DNA from: Jeongeupia sp. USM3
GTDB taxonomy: Bacteria; Pseudomonadota; Gammaproteobacteria; Burkholderiales; Chitinibacteraceae
Direction of reading: 5' to 3'
Assembly: GCF_001808185.1 (NCBI RefSeq)
Contig: NZ_CP017668.1
Span: 2,852,001-2,916,000 of the forward strand
Length of the DNA: 64,000 bases
The first letter of the stretch is position 1. Each line of letters begins with the position of its first letter. The position numbers were made by a program, and so were the translations under genes. The notes beneath the pieces were generated by a model. The model did not search any database, was not told where the DNA came from, and was given only the letters and a program-made list of their open reading frames with translations. Shown here one piece after another: positions 17,683 through 28,080 of the stretch.

Positions 17683-18858
17683 TTACTTGGCCGCGACGGT
17701 CGGCGCGCTGGCCACACCGCTGGCGGCCACGGTCTTGACCTTGGCGCCTGGGTGGATTTTCTGCAGACCGTCGACGATCAGCTTGTCGCCGCTCCTGAGG
17801 CCGTCGGTGACGAGCCAGTTGTCGCCGATGGTGCGGGCGGTCTTGAGCATGCGCGGTTCGACCTTGTCGTCCTTGCCGACGACCATCGCGGTCGCATTGC
17901 CGCGCGCATCGCGGCTCACCGCCTGCTGCGGCGCGAGGATCGCGTTGTCGTTGACGCCTTCCTCGATCACCGCGCGCACGTACATGCCCGGCAGCAGCTG
18001 GTGCTTCGGATTCGGGAACACCGCGCGCATCGTCACCGTGCCGGTGCTCTGCTCGACGGTGACTTCGGAGAACTCGAGCTTGCCTTCGAGCGGATAGGTG
18101 CTGCCGTCGTCGAGCACCAGCCTGACCTTGGCGGCATCGGCGCCGGCGCGCTTGAGGCTGCCGCTGGCGAGTTCGCGCTGCAGGCGCAAGAGCTCGTTGC
18201 TCGACTGGGTGACGTCGACGTAGATCGGGTCGAGCGTCTGCACCGTCGCCAGTGCATCGGCCTGGTTGGCGGTGACCAGCGCGCCCGGCGTGACCGACGA
18301 GCGGCCGATGCGGCCGTCGACCGGCGACGTGACCTTGGTGTACGCGAGGTTGATGCGCGCGGTCTCGACCGCGGCGCGGCCGGCAGCAACGTCGGCTTCG
18401 GTCTGCTTCAGCGCGGCGTAGGCGTCGTCGTAGTCCTGCTTGCTGACGGCGTTGATCTTGACGAGTTCGGCGTAACGGTCGGCCTTGTTCTTCGCGCTGA
18501 GTACATTGGCTTCGGCCTTGGCGAGCGTCGCCTTGGCGCTGTCGTACGCGGCCTGATAGGTTGCCGGGTCGATCTGGTACAGCACCTGACCGGCCTTGAT
18601 CTCGCCGCCTTCGGTGAACAGCCGTTTCTGGATGATGCCGCCGACCTGCGGGCGGACGTCGGAAACCTGGTAGGGCGAGGTGCGGCCGGCGAGTTCGGTC
18701 GTCATCGGCAGCGACTGGCCGGCGACGGTGACCACACCGACGACCGGTTCGGGTTGCGCGGCGTGGTCGGCTGCGTTGGGTTCGCCGCAGCCGATCAGCG
18801 CCAGGCTGCCGGCGATCAGGCTGGCGGCCGCCAGTGCGCGTCTCGGGGTCAGGTGCAT
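17683..18858 (-). CDS. RND efflux periplasmic adaptor (AcrA/MexA-like lipoprotein)
   Basis: 391 residues with a lipoprotein signal ending LIGC (Cys24). It shows the usual order: barrel-sandwich half (RPQVGGIIQKRLFTEGGEIKAGQ), alpha-helical hairpin (AKATLAKAEANVLSAKNKADRY), second lipoyl half (KVTSPVDGRIGRSSVTPGALV), beta-barrel and membrane-proximal domain. It links the inner-membrane pump to the outer-membrane channel. First gene of the operon, divergent from the TetR gene, whose product probably represses it through the palindromes at 18963-18994. Confidence 0.9.
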   Translation of the reverse strand: MHLTPRRALAAASLIAGSLALIGCGEPNAADHAAQPEPVVGVVTVAGQSLPMTTELAGRTSPYQVSDVRPQVGGIIQKRLFTEGGEIKAGQVLYQIDPATYQAAYDSAKATLAKAEANVLSAKNKADRYAELVKINAVSKQDYDDAYAALKQTEADVAAGRAAVETARINLAYTKVTSPVDGRIGRSSVTPGALVTANQADALATVQTLDPIYVDVTQSSNELLRLQRELASGSLKRAGADAAKVRLVLDDGSTYPLEGKLEFSEVTVEQSTGTVTMRAVFPNPKHQLLPGMYVRAVIEEGVNDNAILAPQQAVSRDARGNATAMVVGKDDKVEPRMLKTARTIGDNWLVTDGLRSGDKLIVDGLQKIHPGAKVKTVAASGVASAPTVAAK

Positions 18859-18962
18859 GGGAGCCTCTTCTTTGGATGTCGATTCAACGGAAAACGGCCG
18901 CCGGGCGGATACGCCGGGCGGGCAAGGGTGACTGACACTATTCAGACACCTTGGTTCGCAAT

Positions 18963-18994
18963 AGAATGAACGATCATTCTAGAATGAACATTCT
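18963..18994. promoter_or_regulatory. Stacked palindromic operators between efflux operon and tetR
   Basis: Two abutting inverted repeats: AGAATGAACGATCATTCT (18963-18980), palindromic at 8 of 9 base pairs, and AGAATGAACATTCT (18981-18994), palindromic at 6 of 7. They share the AGAATGA/CATTCT half-site. They lie in the divergent region between the adaptor start (18858) and the TetR start (19074), where a TetR-family dimer would control both promoters. Confidence 0.7.
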
Positions 18995-19073
18995 AATTAA
19001 GAGCGTAATCATTTGGCAAGCGGCTACTTTAAAACCAAATCATGACGAGCGCATGCCTGATTCGAGGAACTGC

Positions 19074-19664
19074 ATGACCAGCGAACAAGACCGCGGCGAG
19101 GCCCGCTGCAATCAGGTGCTCGATGCGGCGGCCGACTGCTTCCGCCAGCGCGGCTTCCACGGCGCCAGCATGGCCGAGGTCGCGCGTGCCGCCGGCATGA
19201 GCGTCGGCCACATCTATCACTACTTTGCGAACAAGGAAGCGATCATCTCGGCGATCGTCGAGCGCGACGTCGCCGAAATCCTCGCGCTGCTCGAATCGCT
19301 GCAGAGCGAGGACGACCTGCTGCAGGCGCTGGTCCGCGAGGCCGGCAACAATCTCGAAGAGGCGAGCTGCGGCTACGACGACGCCTTGCAGATCGAGGTG
19401 CTCGCCGAGGCGACGCGCAATCCCAAGGTGCTGGCGATGGTCCGCGACGGCGACCGGCTCGCCCGCGAACGGCTTGCCGAAACGATCACCAAGGGCAGGG
19501 CGATGCGCGGCCTGCCGCCGCTGGCCGACCTCGAGGCGCGCACCGAGATCGTCATCGCCCTGTTCGAGGGGCTGTCGTGCCGCAACATCCGCAATCCGGG
19601 CGTCCCGATCGAGGCGATCGCCAAGCTGCTGCGCAGCACGCTGCAGCACCTGCTCGAGACCTGA
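19074..19664 (+). CDS. TetR/AcrR family repressor, probable regulator of the efflux operon
   Basis: 196 residues. The N-terminal TetR helix-turn-helix is clear (GASMAEVARAAGMSVGHIYHYF, residues ~33-54 region), followed by a helical ligand-binding domain that resembles other RND-pump repressors. The ATG at 19074 is chosen over in-frame ATGs upstream because GAGGAA sits 7 bases before it. The gene is divergent from the adaptor-pump-channel operon with stacked palindromes in between, so it probably represses both units and is released by a pump substrate. Confidence 0.85.
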   Translation: MTSEQDRGEARCNQVLDAAADCFRQRGFHGASMAEVARAAGMSVGHIYHYFANKEAIISAIVERDVAEILALLESLQSEDDLLQALVREAGNNLEEASCGYDDALQIEVLAEATRNPKVLAMVRDGDRLARERLAETITKGRAMRGLPPLADLEARTEIVIALFEGLSCRNIRNPGVPIEAIAKLLRSTLQHLLET

Positions 19665-19838
19665 GCGGGACGGCCGGGCGCCGCGGCGGCTAAGATCGAT
19701 CAAGGGCACCCCGGCAATCGGCGATCGCGGCAATTGTCCCGGGGGCGGCCCTCCGTGTAAAAGCGCTGCCGAATCCCGGTGCGCCCGCGGTCGTCACCGC
19801 GCCGTGCCCGCCCCCTTGTCCCCGATATCGAGAAGCCC

Positions 19839-21056
19839 ATGCGATTCGCATCCAAATGGCTGTCCCTGTTCCTGACCGGCAACCTGGTCCTGCTGATCCT
19901 CGCCGGCATGATCGCCGGTACGCTGCTCGGGCTGGCCTGGCCCGCCGCCGGCCAGAGCGCGGCGCTGCTCGGTGCGATGTTCGTCAGCGCGCTCAAGGCG
20001 ATCGCGCCGCTGCTGGTCCTGCTGCTGGTCGCGTCGTCGATCGCCAACAAGCGCCGCGGCAGTGCGACCGGGATGCAGGCGATCCTCGGCCTCTACCTGC
20101 TCGGCACGTTCGCGGCGGCGCTGGTCGCCGTCTGCGCGAGTTTCCTGTTCCCGTCGTCGCTGACGCTGGTGACCGCGGCAAGCGCGAATGCGCCGCCGGC
20201 CGGGATCACCGGGGTGCTGCGCGGCCTGCTGTTCCAAGTGTTCGACAACCCAGTCCACGCGGTCGCCAACGCCAACTACATCGGCGTGCTCGCCTGGGGC
20301 GCGGCACTCGGCTTCGCGCTGCACCACGGCAGCGAGCCGACGCGCCAGATCCTCGCCGACGTCGCGCACGCGGTATCGCGCATCGTGCAGATCGTCATCC
20401 GCTTCGCACCGCTGGGCGTGTTCGGTCTGGTCGCCGAATCGGTCGCGACGACGGGGTTCGACGCGCTGCGCTCCTACTCGCACCTGCTGCTGGTGCTGCT
20501 CGGCGCGATGGCCTTCGTCGCGCTGGTCGTCAATCCGCTGATCGTTGCCGTCGTCACCCGGCGCAACCCGTATCCGCTGGTGTTCACCTGCCTGCGCGAA
20601 AGCGGCCTGACCGCGTTCTTCACCCGCAGCTCGGCGGCGAACATTCCGGTCAACATGCAGCTGTGCGAGCGGCTGGGGCTCAACGAGGACACCTACTCGG
20701 TGTCGATCCCGCTCGGCGCGACGATCAATATGGCCGGCGCGGCGATCACCATCACCGTGCTGACGCTGGCTGCGGCGCACACGCTCGGCATCGTCGTCGA
20801 CCTGCCGACGGCGCTGCTGCTCAGCGTGGTCGCCAGCATCGCCGCCTGCGGCGCGTCGGGCGTGGCCGGCGGCTCGCTGCTGCTGATCCCGATGGCGTCC
20901 GGCCTGTTCGGCATCGGCAACGACGTGGCGATGCAGATCGTCGCGATCGGCTTCATCATCAGCGTGATTCAGGATTCGGCCGAGACCGCGCTCAACAGCT
21001 CGACCGACGTGCTGTTCACCGCCGCCGCGTGCATCGCGCGCGAGCCGCGGCGCTGA
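19839..21056 (+). CDS. sstT: Serine/threonine:sodium symporter SstT
   Basis: 405 residues, close to E. coli SstT (414). Member of the dicarboxylate/amino acid:cation symporter family, with about eight helices and two re-entrant hairpins. Signature segments are AFFTRSSAANIPVNM (first hairpin, serine-rich), SIPLGATINMAGAAITI, and ACGASGVAGGSLLLIP (second hairpin) followed by QDSAETALNSSTDVLF. It imports L-serine and L-threonine with sodium. The start at MRFASKW is chosen since the family begins with this short lead before the first helix; an in-frame extension to 19779 is Arg/Pro-rich and unlike the family. Confidence 0.9.
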   Translation: MRFASKWLSLFLTGNLVLLILAGMIAGTLLGLAWPAAGQSAALLGAMFVSALKAIAPLLVLLLVASSIANKRRGSATGMQAILGLYLLGTFAAALVAVCASFLFPSSLTLVTAASANAPPAGITGVLRGLLFQVFDNPVHAVANANYIGVLAWGAALGFALHHGSEPTRQILADVAHAVSRIVQIVIRFAPLGVFGLVAESVATTGFDALRSYSHLLLVLLGAMAFVALVVNPLIVAVVTRRNPYPLVFTCLRESGLTAFFTRSSAANIPVNMQLCERLGLNEDTYSVSIPLGATINMAGAAITITVLTLAAAHTLGIVVDLPTALLLSVVASIAACGASGVAGGSLLLIPMASGLFGIGNDVAMQIVAIGFIISVIQDSAETALNSSTDVLFTAAACIAREPRR

Positions 21057-21309
21057 CGCCAGTTCTCCGGCTCGATCTCGCGCCGCATCCGGTAGTCGCC
21101 GGCCCCGGGTGGACTGCCGTTGCGGCACCGCCCCGGGCGGTGGCGGCGGCCGTTGACGCCCGGGGGGACGTGGTTGATAGTGGCGCTTTGTTAATATTTA
21201 CGAAGCGGCGTCAGCTTCCAGCTGGTTGACGAAAGCTTTGGCCGTGAACCGGCCCCTGCCTGTCCGGCCACGCCGTCTGTCCCCCCGCCCACCCCTGTCA
21301 GGAGTCCCC

Positions 21310-22047
21310 ATGTTCCGTTCCCTGCTTGCCGCCGCCGGTTTCGGTGGCGCCCAGGTCGATACCCGCATCACCACGACCGCGCTCGTCCCCGGCGGGCCAC
21401 TGGCCGGCGCGGTCGTGCTCAAGGGCGGCGCGGTCGACCAGACGGTCGAGGGCCTGCAGCTGGCGCTGTGCACCGAGGTCGAAGTCGAGAGCGACAACGG
21501 CGAATACACCACCGGTCACGTGCTGGCGCACTGGCCGCTGAACGAGCGTTTCGTGCTGCGTGCCGGCGAGACGATGTCGATTCCGGTCAGCACCGTGCTG
21601 CCGGGCGAAACGCCGGTGACCGCGCTGCCGTGCCGCGACAACCGCACGCGCGTCTGGCTCGAAACGCGACTGGCGATCGCCAGCGCCGTCGACGCATCGG
21701 ACCGCGACCCGCTGGCGGTCGGGCCGACCGAGGCGATGCAGTGCGTGATCACGGCGATGGGCCGGCTCGGCTTCACGCTGGCACGTGCCGACGTCGAGGC
21801 GGGCTACCTGAACACCCCGGTCGGCCGCAGCCAGAGCGGCTGCTACCAGGAACTCGAGTTCCGTCTGGCCGGTGTCGGCGGGCTGGCCGAGGTCGAGATT
21901 TCCTTCCTGCCCGGCACCGGCGTGACGCACGTGCTGGTCGAGATCGACCGGCGCTTCCGCGGCGACAGCTACCGTTTCGTCAGCATCGCGCACGCGGGCC
22001 TGTCGGTCGACGCCGTACAGCGCCAGCTGGCGCCGCTGTTCTACTGA
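21310..22047 (+). CDS. Spo0M-like arrestin-fold protein
   Basis: 245 residues. The N-terminal ~130 residues match the Spo0M domain (sporulation-control protein, arrestin-like beta-sandwich): PGGPLAGAVVLKGGAVDQTVEGLQL, then EVES and FVLRAGETMSIPVSTVLPGETPVTAL. The rest continues the second sandwich lobe. In Bacillus, Spo0M affects sporulation and the cytoskeleton; in Gram-negatives the role is unknown. CAGGAG lies 5-6 bases before the ATG, so this start is preferred to one 84 bases upstream. It is followed after 9 bases by a DUF3616 gene, suggesting an operon. Confidence 0.8.
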   Translation: MFRSLLAAAGFGGAQVDTRITTTALVPGGPLAGAVVLKGGAVDQTVEGLQLALCTEVEVESDNGEYTTGHVLAHWPLNERFVLRAGETMSIPVSTVLPGETPVTALPCRDNRTRVWLETRLAIASAVDASDRDPLAVGPTEAMQCVITAMGRLGFTLARADVEAGYLNTPVGRSQSGCYQELEFRLAGVGGLAEVEISFLPGTGVTHVLVEIDRRFRGDSYRFVSIAHAGLSVDAVQRQLAPLFY

Positions 22048-22056
22048 GGCGCCGCC

Positions 22057-23154
22057 ATGCCGCGTCAGCTGCAACAACACGCCGTGCGGCTCGAGCTCGA
22101 CGGCGACCATCTGGTCCACGACAACCTGTCGGGCGCCTGCGTCACCGGCGATGCGCTGTGGGTCGCCGGCGACGAGGCGTGCGGGCTCGACCGACTGCGC
22201 AGGCTGATGCCGGTCGACGGCGAGACGCTGCGCTTCGGCGATGCCCGGCATTTCCCGCTGGCCGACTATCTCGATTTGCCCGATGCCGCCGATGTCGAGG
22301 CCGATATCGAGGGACTCGCCTGCACCGACGGCTATCTGTGGCTGGTCGGCTCGCACGGACTCAAGCGCAAGAGCCCCAAGCCCGGCCGCGACGACAACCT
22401 CGAACGGCTGGCGACGCTGAGCTACGACGGCAACCGCTGCCTGCTGGCGCGCATCCCGGTCGTCACCGGCGATGACGGCCTGCCGGCGCTGGCGCGCGAA
22501 GCGCCGGACGGCCGCTGCGCGGCGGTGCTCAAGGGAAGCAAGCGCCGCAACGAACTGACCGAACTGCTGGCCGATGATGCGCAGCTGGCGCCGTTCCTGG
22601 CGATTCCGGGCAAGGACAACGGCCTCGACATCGAGGGGCTGGCGCTGCACGGTGACCGGCTGCTGCTCGGCCTGCGCGGGCCGGTATTGCGCGGCTGGTC
22701 GTGCGTGCTCGAAATCGCCGTCGAGGAGCGCAAGGGCAGGCTGCGACTGCGCCCGCTGGGCAAGGGCGGGTCGCTCTACCGCAAGCACTTCCTGCGGCTG
22801 GCCGGGCTCGGCGTCCGCGACCTGCACATGGATGGCGACGACCTGCTGATCCTGGCCGGCCCGACCATGGTGCTCGACGGCGCGATCCGGGTGTTCCGCT
22901 GGCCGGGCGCGGCGCAGGCGCTCGCGGCCTTGCCGGACGGCGACGCTGCGGCGATGTGGTGGGACGCTGCGGTCGAACAGCTGGCGCTGCCGCACGGCAC
23001 TGGCGAGGACCGCGCCGAAGCGCTGTGTGCGCTGCCGGCCGACTGGGCCGGCCCGCGCCGCTGGCTGGTGCTGTACGACGCCCCGTCGGCGTCGCGCAAG
23101 CGCGGCGCTCAGTCGGTGACCGGTGATCTGTTGCTGAGCGCGGCACCCAAGTAA
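22057..23154 (+). CDS. DUF3616 family protein
   Basis: 365 residues, soluble, no signal peptide. The sequence has the repeating beta-propeller-like pattern of DUF3616 proteins: DNLSGACVTGDALWVAGDE near the N-terminus, DIEGLACTDGYLWLVGSHG, then DIEGLALHGDRLLLGLRGPVL and DLHMDGDDLLILAGPTM. The repeated D-IEGL and W/LLxG blades are visible. Function is unknown; propeller phosphatase-like or sensing roles have been guessed for the family. It is translated from just after the Spo0M-like gene and ends before a bidirectional terminator. Confidence 0.75.
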   Translation: MPRQLQQHAVRLELDGDHLVHDNLSGACVTGDALWVAGDEACGLDRLRRLMPVDGETLRFGDARHFPLADYLDLPDAADVEADIEGLACTDGYLWLVGSHGLKRKSPKPGRDDNLERLATLSYDGNRCLLARIPVVTGDDGLPALAREAPDGRCAAVLKGSKRRNELTELLADDAQLAPFLAIPGKDNGLDIEGLALHGDRLLLGLRGPVLRGWSCVLEIAVEERKGRLRLRPLGKGGSLYRKHFLRLAGLGVRDLHMDGDDLLILAGPTMVLDGAIRVFRWPGAAQALAALPDGDAAAMWWDAAVEQLALPHGTGEDRAEALCALPADWAGPRRWLVLYDAPSASRKRGAQSVTGDLLLSAAPK

Positions 23155-23198
23155 TCGTCGGGCCGCCGGCCGGAATGACCTCCGGCACGGTGGATGGA

Positions 23199-23235
23199 AA
23201 AACGGGATCGACGGCCTGTGCCCCGATCCCGTTTT
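23199..23235. terminator. Bidirectional terminator between DUF3616 gene and glmS
   Basis: AAAACGGGATCG and its exact complement CGATCCCGTTTT form a 12-bp stem around a 13-base loop, with A/T runs on both flanks. It lies between two convergent genes (stops at 23154 and 23263), so it can serve both. Confidence 0.75.
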
Positions 23236-23262
23236 CACGTGCGCAGTCCGTGGTTCGGCCGC

Positions 23263-25089
<1,827 letters not shown>

Positions 25090-25285
25090 AGGCAACTCCA
25101 GAATTTTTGCGTTGCACAAAATTTATGCGATCCGGGCAGCCTTGTCTTTACAGAAAAACCCGCAAACCGGCCGTCGGCTTCGCAGCCTGGCCGATGGGTG
25201 GTCGGAATTGGCCGACTAGAGTAGGAGAAGGGCGAAGCAAGGCTCGCCCCGGCGCCCCGCCGTTGTTCTCGGGGCAGGAGCACGC

Positions 25286-25576
25286 ATGGCTACTCGGCTG
25301 CTGTCGCTCGGGATGTTCGGAGTGCGTCTGCTGGACCGCATCCTCACCGCGCCCGCCGTCCTTCCGCACGAGCTCGCCGACGATCTGGTCGACGAAATCA
25401 ACTATTACCTGCCGTGCACGTACGGGCGCGAGCAGCGCCTGCTGTTCCAGCTCGCGTGCGAACTGCACGAGGCGCTCGGCGAGGCGTTCACCCGCGTCGA
25501 CGGCATGGCGGCGCGGCGCAGGGCGGTGGCCCTGATCGACGCGCTGCTGGCGCGCGACCCGCAGCCCGAGGGCTGA
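25286..25576 (+). CDS. Small hypothetical protein
   Basis: 96 residues, no recognised family. AGGAG lies 5 bases before the ATG. The product is helical with a hydrophobic N-terminal stretch (MATRLLSLGMFGVRLLDRIL) too weak to call a signal peptide, then an acidic/aliphatic middle. The reading frame uses third-position G/C heavily, as neighbouring genes do, which supports coding. It is convergent with the BCCT transporter gene and divergent from glmS. Confidence 0.5.
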   Translation: MATRLLSLGMFGVRLLDRILTAPAVLPHELADDLVDEINYYLPCTYGREQRLLFQLACELHEALGEAFTRVDGMAARRRAVALIDALLARDPQPEG

Positions 25577-25625
25577 AGCCTGGCGCGGTTGGTGAATGCA
25601 ACGCCGCCAGCCGGGCCCGCCGCGC

Positions 25626-27161
25626 TCAATCGCCGAGGTGCGGATCGCGTGCGAGCATTGCATCGACCGCGTGCCGGCGGGCCTTCTCCCTGTGCTGGCG
25701 TTTGCGGTCGTCGTCGGCCAGCGCCTTGTACAGCGATACGCACAGCCCGACCATGATCAGCGCGAACGGCAGCGCCGAGACGATGGACAGCGTCTGCAGC
25801 GCCTTGAGCCCGCCGGTGAACAGCAGCACGATCGCCATCGCCGCGATCACTACGCCCCAGACGAGCTTGATCCATGCCGGCGGATCGTGGCGCCCCTTGG
25901 TCGACAGCATGCCGAGCACAAGGTTGGCCGAGTCGGCCGAGGTGACGAAGAAACTCGCGATCAGCGCCAGTGCCAGCACCGACAGCACGTGGCCGAGCGG
26001 CAGCGCGCCGAGCAGCGCGAACAGCGTTTTGGCGTAGTCCTGCTGCTGCACCGCCAGCAGGTTGATGCCTTCCATCAGCTGCTGGTGGATGGCCGTGCCG
26101 CCGAAGGCCGAAAACCACAGGAAGCTGACCAGGCTCGGCGCCAGCAGCACGCCGACGACGAATTCGCGGATCGTCCGGCCCTTGGAGACACGGGCGATGA
26201 ACAGCCCGACGAATGGCGCCCAGGTGATCCACCACGCCCAGTAGAACAGCGTCCAGTCGGCGACCCACGAGCCCTTGCTGAACGGCGTCAGCCGCAGGCT
26301 CATGAACGAGAGATTGTTGATGTAGCCGCCGAGCGTCGTGGTGAACGACTCGAAAATGAACAGCGTCGGCCCGAAGACGAGCAGTGCGGCCAGCAGCAGC
26401 GCGGCGATGCCGATGTTCAGGTTCGACAGCCACTGGATGCCGCGGCCGACGCCCGACAGCGAGGAGGCGATCGCCAGCCCCATCGCAACGACGATGATGA
26501 TGATGTGCAGCGAATCGGTATCGGGCACGCCGAGCGTATAGGTCAGGCCGCCGCCGATCTGCAGCGTGCCGAGGCCGAGCGAGGTGACGACGCCGCAGGC
26601 GGTGGCGATCACCGCAAGGACGTCGACCAGCTTGCCGAGATTGCCGTTGACCCGGTCGCCGAACAACGGCCGGAACGCCTCGGACACCAGCGCCGGCAGC
26701 CCGCGGTTGAAGCTGAAGTAGCCGATCGCCAGCCCCATCACGCTGTAGATCGCCCACGGGTGCAGCCCCCAGTGGAAAAAGGTGTAGCGCAATGCGGTAC
26801 GCGCGGCGTCGGCGGTCAGCGCTTCGCCCGACGGCGGCGTGGCAAAGTGCGCCAGCGGTTCGGCAGCGCCCCAGAACACCAGGCCGATGCCCATGCCGGC
26901 CGAGAACAGCATCGCGAACCAGCTGACGCGCGAGAACTCCGGCTCGGCATCGTCGCCGCCGAGGCGGATCGCGCCGAAACGGCCGAAGGCGAGGTAGAGC
27001 GCGAACAGCAGAAAGCCGAAAACCGACAGCAGGTAGAACCAGCCGAAACCGCCGATCGTGCCCGACAGCAGCGTCTGGGTGGCGGCACTCATGCTGGCCG
27101 GCGCGAGCGCTCCCCAGGCGACGAAGGCGAGTGCAACCGCGAGCGAGACGACAAAGACCAT
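25626..27161 (-). CDS. BCCT family betaine/choline/carnitine transporter
   Basis: 511 residues with about 12 membrane helices. The family motif GMGIGLVFWGAAEPL and the substrate-box region WAWWITWAPFVGLFIARVSKGRT are intact. It lacks the long charged C-terminal extension of the strongly osmosensing BetP, ending soon after the last helix with a short charged tail. It takes up quaternary ammonium compounds with sodium or protons, probably as osmoprotectants or nutrients. GGGAG lies about 11 bases before the ATG. It is monocistronic, with no betaine synthesis genes nearby. Confidence 0.88.
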   Translation of the reverse strand: MVFVVSLAVALAFVAWGALAPASMSAATQTLLSGTIGGFGWFYLLSVFGFLLFALYLAFGRFGAIRLGGDDAEPEFSRVSWFAMLFSAGMGIGLVFWGAAEPLAHFATPPSGEALTADAARTALRYTFFHWGLHPWAIYSVMGLAIGYFSFNRGLPALVSEAFRPLFGDRVNGNLGKLVDVLAVIATACGVVTSLGLGTLQIGGGLTYTLGVPDTDSLHIIIIVVAMGLAIASSLSGVGRGIQWLSNLNIGIAALLLAALLVFGPTLFIFESFTTTLGGYINNLSFMSLRLTPFSKGSWVADWTLFYWAWWITWAPFVGLFIARVSKGRTIREFVVGVLLAPSLVSFLWFSAFGGTAIHQQLMEGINLLAVQQQDYAKTLFALLGALPLGHVLSVLALALIASFFVTSADSANLVLGMLSTKGRHDPPAWIKLVWGVVIAAMAIVLLFTGGLKALQTLSIVSALPFALIMVGLCVSLYKALADDDRKRQHREKARRHAVDAMLARDPHLGD

Positions 27162-27250
27162 GCAAATCTCCCGTGTTCCGTTCTTTTTAGGCTAACACCG
27201 GTAGCGGCCGCCGAAGTGCGTCAACGCAATTCGTTGACGCCGGACAGCAA

Positions 27251-27276
27251 AACGCCCCCGCACGGGCGGGGGCGTT
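27251..27276 (-). terminator. Hairpin after the glycine-zipper gene
   Basis: AACGCCCCCGC, loop ACGG, GCGGGGGCGTT: a perfect 11-bp GC-rich stem about 20 bases past the stop of the minus-strand gene. The T-run after it is short (TTGCT following the stem's own TT), so it is a moderate terminator. Confidence 0.6.
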
Positions 27277-27295
27277 GCAGGCGCGGCTGCGGGCG

Positions 27296-27970
27296 TCAGT
27301 TGGCGACCAGCTGTCCGCCGGCGTCGCGTACCCGGTCGCCGACGGCGAACGGCGGCTGTTGCTGGTAGCTGAAGCTGCGCTGACTGCCGTCCTCGAACGA
27401 CACGACCACGTCGTAATAGACCGTCTTGCGGACGTTTTTCTCGATCGCGTTGCCGGCCAGTGCGCCGCCGATCGCGCCGACGACCGTCGCGACGGTGTTG
27501 CCGCGACCGCTGCCGACCTGATGGCCGAGCACGCCGCCGACGACGCCGCCGGCGACGGCGCCGCCGCCGCTGGCCTGGCCGGCCTCTTCGCGCGTCTGCA
27601 CCGCGACGACGCGGCCGCAGCTGGCGCAGACCTGCTGAACCGGCGCCGGACGGGTTTCGGCCTGTTCATGATGCGGGGCCGGCGTCGGTTTCGGCTTCGG
27701 CCGCGGGGTCGGCCTGGGGCTAGGGCGCGGCGTCGGTGCCGGGGTGGCGACCGGCGTCGGTGTCACCACCGGGGCGAGCACGGCCGGCGCCGACGCGACG
27801 GCCGATGCAACGGCCGGCTGGCTGGCGATGATCATCACCGGCTCGCTGGCGACCGGCGCCGGCGCGACACCGACCCAGCCCATCATCTTGGCGATGCCGA
27901 CGCCGGCCGCGAGGATCACGGCGCCGGCGGCGGCGAGAAACACCGGGTGGGTTTTCGGGGCGTTCGACAT
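27296..27970 (-). CDS. Glycine-zipper 2TM-domain envelope protein
   Basis: 224 residues. An N-terminal membrane anchor (VFLAAAGAVILAAGVGIAKMM) is followed by an Ala/Val-rich linker and a Pro-rich stretch with TPRPSPRPTPRPKPKPTP character that likely spans the periplasm. Two cysteines (CASCG) precede a glycine-zipper domain (GGGAVAGGVVGGVLGHQVGSGRGNTVATVVGAIGGALAGN, in parts), as in the Rickettsia 17-kDa antigen family. The C-terminus (YYDVVVSFEDGSQRSFSY) is a small beta domain found in many such proteins. Envelope integrity role is inferred. Monocistronic. Confidence 0.75.
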   Translation of the reverse strand: MSNAPKTHPVFLAAAGAVILAAGVGIAKMMGWVGVAPAPVASEPVMIIASQPAVASAVASAPAVLAPVVTPTPVATPAPTPRPSPRPTPRPKPKPTPAPHHEQAETRPAPVQQVCASCGRVVAVQTREEAGQASGGGAVAGGVVGGVLGHQVGSGRGNTVATVVGAIGGALAGNAIEKNVRKTVYYDVVVSFEDGSQRSFSYQQQPPFAVGDRVRDAGGQLVAN

Positions 27971-28080
27971 GCGGAGGGCCTCCTTCGGGCTATGCGTCGA
28001 TATGCGTCAATCATGAAGCAGCGCCCAGTCTAGCGTCAGTGACCCCGGCCACACGCCGGCCCGGCACTTTTTACGCGATG

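Noticed and set aside
14456..18097. 1213-codon plus-strand open frame opposite the RND pump
   Set aside because: Antisense shadow of a GC-rich membrane protein gene; composition dominated by Arg, His, Asp and Gln, with no domain.
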